Positions 1 through 6,194 of a DNA stretch of 6,194 nt are shown here, one piece after another (positions within the stretch are counted from its first letter, which is position 1; each line of letters begins with the position of its first letter). The stretch is from an uncultured Acinetobacter sp. (lineage in GTDB: Bacteria > Pseudomonadota > Gammaproteobacteria > Pseudomonadales > Moraxellaceae): the NCBI GenBank assembly GCA_900766635.1, contig CAAFWA010000304.1, positions 1-6,194 on the forward strand, given 5' to 3'. The notes beneath the pieces were generated by a model. The model had not been told where the DNA came from. It did not search any database and was given only the letters and a program-made list of their open reading frames with translations. The translations under genes and the position numbers were made by a program.

Positions 1-878
1 ATAAAGGTGAACATACAGTTTAAGCCACGATTTTCAGGACCAATTAAGTAACCTTTGGCTTGATCAAAATTAAGTACACAGGTGGCATTGCCATGAATGC
101 CCATTTTATGTTCTATAGCACTACAGGTAACGCCATTACGCTCACCAATTTCACCTTGTTCGTTGAGGTTAAATTTTGGCACAATAAATAATGAAATACC
201 TTTGGTGCCTTGCGGTGCATCAGGTAAACGCGCTAGAACAATATGCACAATATTTTCAGCTAAGTCGTGCTCGCCTGCAGAAATAAAGATTTTTTCGCCA
301 CTTAAAGCATAACTTCCATCGGCTTGTGGGACAGCTTTGGTACGGATTAAGCCTAAATCTGAACCTGCATGTGATTCAGTCAAACACATGGTGCCAGTCC
401 AACGTCCCTCAAGCAAAGGCACTAAGAATTTTTGTTTTTGTTCTTCGCTTCCATGATGTTCTAAAGTACGCATCGCACCATGCGCTAAACCTGGATACAT
501 GCCCCACGACCAATTGGTCGCTGTAATCATTTCTGACATGGCAATGCGTAGTAGGCTTGGGAAACCTTGTCCACCATAACGCTCATCGCTAGTTAAAGAG
601 GGAAAACCTAATTCGACATATTGCTGATAGGCTTGTTTAAAACCATCCGGAGTAGTCACCACACCATTTTCTAAACGACAGCCCTGCTGATCACCAATGG
701 CATTTAAAGGTAATAATTCATTTTGGCAAAAATCAGCAGTCACTTGTAGATATTGGGCAAATAAATCTGCAGAGACTTTATCTTGGTATTTAGGTAACTC
801 TTGATAGCTTTGTTCAATGTTTAAAACATCATTGAGTACAAATTGCATATCTTTTAAAGGGGCTTGATAATTTCGCAT
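1..878 (-). CDS. Acyl-CoA dehydrogenase, DmdC-type long family (partial, N-terminal 292 residues)
   Basis: This flavoenzyme should oxidise an acyl-CoA to the 2,3-enoyl-CoA and pass electrons to electron-transfer flavoprotein in the cytosol. I translated the open frame from the ATG at 878-876 to the window edge with no stop. It begins MRNYQAPLKDMQFVLNDVL, the short N-terminal extension typical of the roughly 590-residue subfamily that includes 3-methylmercaptopropionyl-CoA dehydrogenase (DmdC). The middle domain holds MCLTE (164-168) and AGSD (171-174), the flavin- and CoA-contacting stretch, then GEKIFISAGEHD (194-205) and HKMGIHGNATC (257-267), all in the order expected for the family. The catalytic Glu and C-terminal domain would lie beyond position 1. 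The start is supported by AAAGGA at 886-891, seven bases upstream. The gene follows the minus-strand operon after a 139-bp gap with its own candidate promoter and operator, so it is probably expressed separately but co-regulated. The family is secure, the substrate is not; DmdC itself is only one member. Confidence 0.93.
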   Translation of the reverse strand, partial: MRNYQAPLKDMQFVLNDVLNIEQSYQELPKYQDKVSADLFAQYLQVTADFCQNELLPLNAIGDQQGCRLENGVVTTPDGFKQAYQQYVELGFPSLTSDERYGGQGFPSLLRIAMSEMITATNWSWGMYPGLAHGAMRTLEHHGSEEQKQKFLVPLLEGRWTGTMCLTESHAGSDLGLIRTKAVPQADGSYALSGEKIFISAGEHDLAENIVHIVLARLPDAPQGTKGISLFIVPKFNLNEQGEIGERNGVTCSAIEHKMGIHGNATCVLNFDQAKGYLIGPENRGLNCMFTF

Positions 879-1017
879 CGCTAAATCCTTTGGCATTTAT
901 TGTCATTTATTTTTGTTTAGTTTCGTACAACGAAATTTAATTCTAAAAATACTATAGTGTTTACTGAATGAAAAATCTAGCCTTTCACTGATCTTTTTTA
1001 TTAAAAATCGGCAGAAG
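879..1017 (-). promoter_or_regulatory. Intergenic promoter region of the acyl-CoA dehydrogenase gene
   Basis: This 139-bp AT-rich gap separates the flavoprotein stop codon from the acyl-CoA dehydrogenase start. On the minus strand a plausible sigma-70 promoter is TTCAGT (968-963), a 17-bp spacer and TAGAAT (945-940). The -35 box is weak and the -10 box matches the consensus at five of six positions. A second possible -10 is TATAGT at 956-951. The inverted repeat at 921-935 lies directly downstream of the -10, where a bound protein would block transcription. The only hairpin near the upstream gene's stop is an A/T-only 5-bp stem at 995-1007, so no convincing terminator separates the two units and some read-through is possible. 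The promoter boxes were assigned by eye. Confidence 0.45.
921..935. promoter_or_regulatory. Candidate IclR-type operator, perfect 6-bp inverted repeat
   Basis: TTTCGT, a 3-bp spacer and ACGAAA form a perfect inverted repeat of 15 bp, the size and style bound by many IclR-family dimers. It sits just downstream of the candidate -10 of the acyl-CoA dehydrogenase promoter. The same TTTC-N6-CGAAA pattern recurs at 4566-4580 in front of the thioesterase, which strengthens the case for a shared operator. Assignment to the IclR protein encoded at 5079-5927 is inference from proximity. Confidence 0.6.
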
Positions 1018-2792
<1,775 letters not shown>

Positions 2793-2819
2793 ATTTTTAT
2801 TCTCAATATAAGTGAAAAA

Positions 2820-3743
2820 TTAATAACCACGTGCCACATCAACTTCGTAGCGTAGTGGCTCACCATGTGCTAAACGTTGATGATTATCGATAATTTGTGC
2901 CACAACCGCCGACATCGGTGCGTGTGACGCAATATGTGGCGTGACCATAATTTGAGGATGCTGCCAATAGGCATGATCTTGGTGTAGAGGTTCATCTTCA
3001 AAGACATCTAAAATTGCGCTTGAGAGTTGACCAGTATTGAGCGCAGCGATTAAGTCACTTTCTACCAAATGCTGACCACGCCCACAGTGAATCAAAGCTG
3101 CGCCTTTTTTAAACTGTGCCCATAAAGTGTGATTAAACAGCGCATGGGTTTGTCGCGTCAGTGGTAATAAGTTGACAACGACATCACAGGGAGCTAAAAA
3201 TTCAGCTAATTGTGCTGTACCATTAAAATGCTGCACGTTGGTGAGTTGTTTCGCTGAATGTGACCAGCCTTGCACGCGATAACCCAATTTGGCGAGCTCT
3301 TGGGCGACAAATGCCCCCATGTGTCCCAAGCCCATGATTCCAATACATATATCTTGACGACTACGTTGTTTATGTTGTTGCCAAAGCTGTTGTTTGGCTT
3401 GGGCTAAATAACGATCAAAATAACGTTGTACATATAAAACACCCCACAATACATAGTCCAACATGCCTTGTTGATGCACCGTATCAAGCACACGACACAC
3501 ACGGTAATTACGCTTAAGATTGGCTAAGTCCAAATGCTCAACGCCTGCGGCAATCGAGTGAATTAATTGTAAATTAGGCAAACGATGTAATTGTGCAAGA
3601 TCTGGAAACCAACATGCCGCTGTGGTGGCCTGTGCTGCTTCAGGGGCATCAGCACGGGTCACAGCATAATCAGGGGCATATTTTTGAAATGCTTTAAATA
3701 AAATCTGCTCCACTTCAGGGCGAGAGCTATTAATCACAATCAT
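2820..3743 (-). CDS. D-2-hydroxyacid dehydrogenase, GhrA-like (glyoxylate/hydroxypyruvate reductase A family)
   Basis: This 307-residue cytosolic NAD(P)H-dependent dehydrogenase should interconvert a 2-oxoacid and a D-2-hydroxyacid; glyoxylate or hydroxypyruvate reduction is the known activity of GhrA. The nucleotide-binding motif is GLGHMG (138-143). The likely catalytic set is Arg222 in CGRG, Glu251 in DEP and His270 in TPHIA. The C-terminus VDVARGY resembles the VDRARGY end of E. coli GhrA, and the length is close to that enzyme. I chose the ATG at 3743-3741 because a strong AGGAGG (3754-3759) lies 10 bases upstream and because it forms an ATGA overlap with the aldolase-family stop. An upstream in-frame ATG at 3794 would add 17 residues of poor family fit inside the previous gene. 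Translation is probably coupled to that gene, which suggests that the two proteins act on connected metabolites. The true substrate is unknown. Confidence 0.9.
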   Translation of the reverse strand: MIVINSSRPEVEQILFKAFQKYAPDYAVTRADAPEAAQATTAACWFPDLAQLHRLPNLQLIHSIAAGVEHLDLANLKRNYRVCRVLDTVHQQGMLDYVLWGVLYVQRYFDRYLAQAKQQLWQQHKQRSRQDICIGIMGLGHMGAFVAQELAKLGYRVQGWSHSAKQLTNVQHFNGTAQLAEFLAPCDVVVNLLPLTRQTHALFNHTLWAQFKKGAALIHCGRGQHLVESDLIAALNTGQLSSAILDVFEDEPLHQDHAYWQHPQIMVTPHIASHAPMSAVVAQIIDNHQRLAHGEPLRYEVDVARGY

Positions 3744-3759
3744 TGACAATAGGCCTCCT
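3740..3759 (-). promoter_or_regulatory. ATGA stop/start overlap with strong internal ribosome binding site
   Basis: The aldolase-family stop TGA (3742-3740) and the hydroxyacid dehydrogenase start ATG (3743-3741) share bases as ATGA. A near-perfect Shine-Dalgarno AGGAGG lies at 3754-3759, still inside the upstream coding region. This decides the start of the dehydrogenase and indicates translational coupling. Confidence 0.85.
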
Positions 3760-4495
3760 GCTGCTCTGCAATCAGCGACAAAGCAGCTTGCCATGCGCGT
3801 TGTAAAATCGGTTCAATTAAGGGGCTTGCAAATTGTTGTGCCGTCTTTTGACAAATCTCTTCTGGCGGATAATGTAAGGCAGCGCCACCACTTAAAGCTT
3901 TCACTTGTGCTTGACAGGCACGCTCTAAAAAATAAATTTCATGAAAGGCCCGTGCAATAGACTCACCTACAGCCAATAACCCATGATTACGTAAAATCAT
4001 GGCACGATATTGACCTAAATCCGCCACTAAACGCTCACGTTCATCAGTCGATAAGGCCACGCCCTCATAACCATGATAGGCAAGCTTTTGATAAAATTTC
4101 AGCGCATGTTGTGAAATAGGCAATAGACCTTGTTGTTGGGCAGACACCGCTATTCCATCGGCAGTATGGGTGTGAATGACACAGTCAATTTCAGGCCGTG
4201 CATGATGAATCGCCGAATGAATGACAAAGCCTGCTTGATTTACAGGCTTATTGTGCTCTTCTGGCAACACAATATGACCGTCATGATCAATTTTAACCAA
4301 GGTAGATGCCGTCATTTTTTCAAAGGCAATACCATATTGATTAATTAAAAAATGATCCTGATGGTCAGGCACCCGTAAGCTAATATGGGTGTCTATCAAA
4401 TCTGTCATTTTATAATAAGCAATTACACGATATAAGGCAGCAAGTTCACAGCGGGCTTGCCACTCCGCTGCCGAGACACGATTTTTTATACTCAT
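3740..4495 (-). CDS. Class II aldolase/adducin-family protein
   Basis: This 251-residue protein has the class II aldolase/adducin head fold, a soluble metal-dependent family that includes fuculose-phosphate aldolase and related epimerases and decarboxylases. The expected Zn ligands are present: His108 and His110 in VIHTHT and His171 in RNHGLL. The position aligned by eye with the catalytic Glu of fuculose-phosphate aldolase is Gly89, in the AGFVIHSAIHHARP run (88-101), so classical retro-aldol chemistry is doubtful. This pattern also occurs in a poorly characterised bacterial subfamily. It is the first gene of the four-gene minus-strand operon; AAGGA (4503-4507) sits seven bases before the ATG at 4495-4493. 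Its TGA stop overlaps the next start codon. Transcription should begin in the divergent promoter region shared with the thioesterase. A lyase, decarboxylase or hydratase acting on a hydroxyacid that feeds the neighbouring dehydrogenase is possible but inferred. Confidence 0.9.
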   Translation of the reverse strand: MSIKNRVSAAEWQARCELAALYRVIAYYKMTDLIDTHISLRVPDHQDHFLINQYGIAFEKMTASTLVKIDHDGHIVLPEEHNKPVNQAGFVIHSAIHHARPEIDCVIHTHTADGIAVSAQQQGLLPISQHALKFYQKLAYHGYEGVALSTDERERLVADLGQYRAMILRNHGLLAVGESIARAFHEIYFLERACQAQVKALSGGAALHYPPEEICQKTAQQFASPLIEPILQRAWQAALSLIAEQQEAYCQ

Positions 4496-4529
4496 GGCGT
4501 AATCCTTGACGCTCGTTGTTATTGTGTTT

Positions 4530-4543
4530 TATGTTATAGCATA
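4530..4543. promoter_or_regulatory. Candidate operator, imperfect 14-bp palindrome
   Basis: TATGTTATAGCATA is symmetrical at 12 of 14 positions. It overlaps the candidate minus-strand -10 and the expected -35 area of the plus-strand promoter. That is a natural place for one bound protein to repress one direction and help the other. Its sequence differs from the TTTC-N6-CGAAA element nearby, so the binding protein could be different. Confidence 0.4.
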
Positions 4544-4564
4544 GTTTCATTAAAACAGAATATA

Positions 4565-4581
4565 ATTTCACAAAGCGAAAT
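4565..4581. promoter_or_regulatory. Candidate IclR-type operator, second copy of TTTC-N6-CGAAA
   Basis: ATTTC, a 7-bp spacer and GAAAT form an inverted repeat. Its core at 4566-4580 (TTTCACAAAGCGAAA) shares TTTC-N6-CGAAA with 921-935. It begins at the last base of the thioesterase -10 box and covers the likely transcription start, the same layout as in front of the acyl-CoA dehydrogenase. Confidence 0.55.
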
Positions 4582-4597
4582 AATAAAAGGAAATAGC

Positions 4598-5047
4598 ATG
4601 GACAAGCACAGTATGACTGGTATGGAATACCTCACCGCCATTCAGCAAGGTAAAATTCCTGGCTCTGCCATGGGTGAGATTATTCCCATGCGCTTAACAG
4701 TGGTCAAAGAAAATTATATTGAATATGAAGTGACCCCAGATGATCGCCATTTGAATTTACAAAAAGGGGTACACGGTGGGTTTTGTGCCACTGTACTTGA
4801 TAGTGCCACAGGGGCAGCTGTACATACTACCGTAGGCAAAGGGGTGCACTTTTCGACCATTGATCTGAATGTCAAAATGCTCAAAGGCTTACAAAGTGGC
4901 AAAACCTATACCGCCATTGGTGAAGTCATCCGTACAGGGCGTAATGTGTTAACTTCAGAAGGCCGAATTGTCGATGCAGAAGGGAAAATTTATGCTTATG
5001 GCAGTGCAACTTTGCTCATTACCGCTACGCCACAAAGTGCTCAATGA
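4598..5047 (+). CDS. PaaI-type hotdog-fold acyl-CoA thioesterase
   Basis: This 149-residue protein belongs to the PaaI/YbgC-like hotdog thioesterases, which hydrolyse acyl- or aryl-CoA to free acid and CoA in the cytosol, usually as tetramers. The signature runs NLQKGVHGGFCATVLDSATG (53-72): HGG at 59-61 precedes the long helix, and Asp68 sits where PaaI has its catalytic Asp. The later FSTIDLNVKMLKG (85-97) and RTGRNVLTSEGRI (112-124) strands also fit the family. The start is the ATG at 4598, preceded by AAAAGGAAA at 4585-4593. The open frame extends upstream to 4457, but that part overlaps the divergent gene and has no family similarity. In a CoA pathway such an enzyme commonly rescues CoA from stalled intermediates. 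It is divergent from the four-gene operon, convergent with the regulator, and has a candidate IclR operator over its start. Confidence 0.92.
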   Translation: MDKHSMTGMEYLTAIQQGKIPGSAMGEIIPMRLTVVKENYIEYEVTPDDRHLNLQKGVHGGFCATVLDSATGAAVHTTVGKGVHFSTIDLNVKMLKGLQSGKTYTAIGEVIRTGRNVLTSEGRIVDAEGKIYAYGSATLLITATPQSAQ

Positions 5048-5051
5048 CAAT

Positions 5052-5080
5052 AAAAAGCGCCGTCTCACGGCGCTTATTTT
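5052..5080. terminator. Bidirectional rho-independent terminator
   Basis: AAGCGCCG (5055-5062), loop TCTCA and CGGCGCTT (5068-5075) form a perfect GC-rich 8-bp stem. It is followed by TTATTTTA on the plus strand and, read the other way, by a TTTTTA run on the minus strand. It lies 7 bases after the thioesterase stop and immediately beyond the regulator stop at 5079-5081, so one hairpin serves both convergent genes. Confidence 0.9.
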
Positions 5081-5927
5081 AACTGCTCATATTTAAAGCT
5101 TCTTGAATATTATGCACCATGTGAATTAAACGTGGGCCAATTTCATTTTCTAATTTTTCTTGGCTCAGCAAATAGCTTGGTGCGCCACAATTAAACACCA
5201 ATAAACCATGCTTAGAATGAACCAAGGGCACCGCGACGGAATTGACATCTTTTTGCCATTCACCAATGGATAAACAATAACCATAATCTTGATAATCACG
5301 AAACGCGCGCTCTAAATTACGTTTCATTTGTGGCCAATCATCGCCATGGCGTTTAGCCAACGCATTCATTAAAAAATTACGCTCATTCTCTTCCATGGCA
5401 GCCAAACATGCGCGCCCCATAGCACTCGAATGCAGCGGCAAAGTCGAACCAATCGGGCGGCGCATGGTTAAATTTAAATCATGTTGCACCACATCCAAAT
5501 AGATCATATTCAGACGATCTCGAGTTGCCATGGCGACAGGTGCTTGTGCGTAATTGGCCATCGCCTCCATAAACGGGTGTGCATGTACTCGCGCCGAGAT
5601 ATTTGATAAAGCGGCATAGCCTAAAGCCAACACGCCAATATCTAAGGTATATTTAGTAGAGTTACTGAGTTGCTTTAAATAACCTAAAGACACTAAGGTA
5701 TTGGTAATGCGTGCAATCGTCGGTTTAGGCAAACCTGTCATATTGGAGAGTTCTAAATTGCCTAATACCTGATTGGTGGCAGAAAAACAGCGTAAGATTT
5801 CTAAACCGCGTGCCAATGAAGCAATAAACTGCGGGTTGTTCTCACGATGAATATGCGAAATGGGATCTAAGCGAATCTCATCAAGATTAATTTTTGCGCT
5901 TGTTTCTTGTACGTCGTTATTTTGCAT
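5079..5927 (-). CDS. IclR-family transcriptional regulator
   Basis: This 282-residue protein has the two-domain IclR layout. The winged helix-turn-helix spans about 34-95: FIASLARGLEILRCF opens the domain, and LSNMTGLPKPTIARITNTLV (60-79) is the helix-turn-helix with recognition helix, followed by the LGYL wing entry. The effector-binding domain spans about 110-278 and includes PIGSTLPLHSSAMGRACLAA (158-177) and the later DVNSVAVPLV (227-236). The first 33 residues are a polar extension, as in PcaU/PobR-type members that control aromatic or acid catabolism. A good ribosome site AGGTGA (5934-5939) lies six bases before the ATG. The gene sits between the thiolase end and the thioesterase, so it is the obvious regulator of this cluster; the repeated TTTC-N6-CGAAA elements are its candidate targets. 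The ligand, and whether it activates or represses, cannot be read from the sequence. Confidence 0.94.
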   Translation of the reverse strand: MQNNDVQETSAKINLDEIRLDPISHIHRENNPQFIASLARGLEILRCFSATNQVLGNLELSNMTGLPKPTIARITNTLVSLGYLKQLSNSTKYTLDIGVLALGYAALSNISARVHAHPFMEAMANYAQAPVAMATRDRLNMIYLDVVQHDLNLTMRRPIGSTLPLHSSAMGRACLAAMEENERNFLMNALAKRHGDDWPQMKRNLERAFRDYQDYGYCLSIGEWQKDVNSVAVPLVHSKHGLLVFNCGAPSYLLSQEKLENEIGPRLIHMVHNIQEALNMSS

Positions 5928-5961
5928 GATGATTCACCTAAATAAATTTATACTTATGAAA

Positions 5962-5988
5962 ATTATAACATTTTATTACATCCTTCAA
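5962..5988 (-). promoter_or_regulatory. Candidate promoter of the IclR regulator gene
   Basis: On the minus strand TTGAAG (5988-5983) precedes a perfect TATAAT (5967-5962) with a 15-bp spacer; shifting the -35 to TTTGAA gives 16 bp. The spacing is a little short. The leader to the ATG is about 30 bases. The area is very AT-rich and holds an 8-bp palindrome TAAATTTA (5943-5950), but no copy of the TTTC-N6-CGAAA element, so autoregulation through that motif is not supported. Confidence 0.5.
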
Positions 5989-5993
5989 AACAA

Positions 5994-6025
5994 GCGCTAT
6001 GCAATATGAGAAAATTGCATAGCGC
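5994..6025 (-). terminator. Rho-independent terminator of the thiolase transcript
   Basis: GCGCTATGCAA (5994-6004) pairs perfectly with TTGCATAGCGC (6015-6025) across a 10-base loop; one more T-A pair can extend the stem inward. On the minus strand the stem is followed by TTGTTTTGAA, a modest T-rich tail. It begins 11 bases past the thiolase stop and ends just before the regulator promoter, insulating the two units. Confidence 0.85.
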
Positions 6026-6035
6026 ACCTAAAGTA

Positions 6036-6194
6036 TTAAGCCGCTGGATTCTCAATGACCATAGCAAGACCTTGGCCTAAACCAATACACAAGCTCACTA
6101 CGGCATATTTTTTACCGGTGCGTTGCAAATGACGTGCTGTGGTTAAAGCTAAGCGAGCACCTGAACAACCCAGTGGATGTCTTACGGCAATCGC
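6036..6194 (-). CDS. Thiolase (acetyl-CoA acyltransferase), C-terminal 52 residues, partial
   Basis: The open frame runs in from the right edge to TAA at 6038-6036. The visible end begins AIAVRHPLGCSGAR, which contains the His of the thiolase GHP motif (visible residue 6), and continues to SLCIGLGQGLAMVIE, which contains the catalytic Cys of CIGxGQG (visible residue 36). Both belong to the C-terminal half of thiolases such as FadA, PaaJ and PcaF, which cleave a 3-oxoacyl-CoA with CoA to release acetyl-CoA or a related product. The residue before the catalytic His is Arg (codon AGA, 6182-6180) where Gly is the rule. The first active-site Cys and the rest of the protein lie outside the window. 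It is the last gene of a minus-strand unit that ends at the hairpin downstream. It probably supplies the final thiolysis for the pathway encoded here, but its chain-length class cannot be told. Confidence 0.9.
   Translation of the reverse strand, partial: AIAVRHPLGCSGARLALTTARHLQRTGKKYAVVSLCIGLGQGLAMVIENPAA

Larger units (their letters stand above)
4496..4597. promoter_or_regulatory. Divergent promoter region between the four-gene operon and the thioesterase
   Basis: This 102-bp gap must hold the start signals for both directions. On the plus strand a perfect TATAAT lies at 4561-4566, about 30 bases before the thioesterase ATG, but no good -35 is found at the proper distance, which hints at activator dependence. 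On the minus strand TATAAC (4538-4533) or TATGCT (4543-4538) could serve as -10, again with a poor -35. Inverted repeats are packed between and around these boxes: 4530-4543, 4544-4556 and 4565-4581. The architecture suits control of both directions by one regulator, but transcription starts are not visible in sequence alone. Confidence 0.55.

Noticed and set aside
97..526. Plus-strand open frames opposite the acyl-CoA dehydrogenase
   Set aside because: They are antisense to a continuous, motif-rich coding frame and show no recognisable protein features.
995..1007. TTTTT-ATT-AAAAA hairpin after the flavoprotein gene as a terminator
   Set aside because: The stem is five A/T pairs only and too weak to be called a rho-independent terminator.
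3744..3794. Longer start for the hydroxyacid dehydrogenase at 3794
   Set aside because: The extra 17 residues precede the natural first beta strand (MIVINSS) and lie inside the upstream gene. The ATG at 3743 has AGGAGG at the right distance and an ATGA overlap.
4457..4597. Upstream extension of the thioesterase reading frame to an ATG at 4457
   Set aside because: It would overlap the divergent aldolase-family gene and run through the promoter repeats. The added residues have no thioesterase similarity, and the ATG at 4598 has a good ribosome site.
5943..5950. TAAATTTA palindrome upstream of the regulator as an autoregulatory operator
   Set aside because: It is a short A/T palindrome in a very AT-rich leader, is expected by chance, and does not resemble the TTTC-N6-CGAAA element.

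Overview
The window looks like a chromosomal catabolic locus of a gammaproteobacterium, most likely Acinetobacter. The DNA is AT-rich with A/T-ending codons, intergenic regions are short, and the proteins closely resemble Pseudomonas/Acinetobacter-type CoA-pathway enzymes. The genus is inferred from composition and protein style, not from a marker gene. I see no rRNA, tRNA, mobile element, CRISPR array or phage gene.

Layout, left to right. (1) At 1-878 on the minus strand lies the N-terminal half of a DmdC-type long acyl-CoA dehydrogenase, cut by the window edge. It has its own 139-bp upstream region with a candidate promoter and a clean inverted repeat. (2) At 1018-4495 four minus-strand genes form a tight operon. 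In transcription order they are a class II aldolase/adducin-family protein, a GhrA-like D-2-hydroxyacid dehydrogenase (ATGA overlap), a PaaG-like enoyl-CoA hydratase/isomerase, and an FMN protein of the nitronate monooxygenase superfamily that resembles the NADH:quinone reductase PA1024. (3) At 4496-4597 is a 102-bp divergent promoter region rich in inverted repeats. (4) At 4598-5047 on the plus strand is a PaaI-type hotdog thioesterase. (5) A bidirectional hairpin terminator separates it from a convergent IclR-family regulator on the minus strand (5079-5927). (6) At 6036-6194 on the minus strand is the C-terminal end of a thiolase, followed by a strong hairpin terminator.

Taken together the genes look like an inducible, beta-oxidation-like pathway for an unidentified acid: acyl-CoA dehydrogenase, hydratase/isomerase and thiolase for the CoA steps, and a thioesterase to release CoA from dead-end intermediates. 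The aldolase-family protein and hydroxyacid dehydrogenase would act on a short hydroxy- or oxo-acid branch product, and the flavoprotein would handle redox or quinone chemistry. The substrate cannot be read from the sequence.

The main structural find is that the promoter regions of the acyl-CoA dehydrogenase and of the thioesterase carry the same 15-bp element, TTTC-N6-CGAAA. Each copy lies just downstream of, or touching, a candidate -10 box. This makes it a good candidate operator for the local IclR regulator. Other points of note are the loss of the usual catalytic acid in the class II aldolase and an Arg in place of the conserved Gly before the catalytic His of the thiolase.
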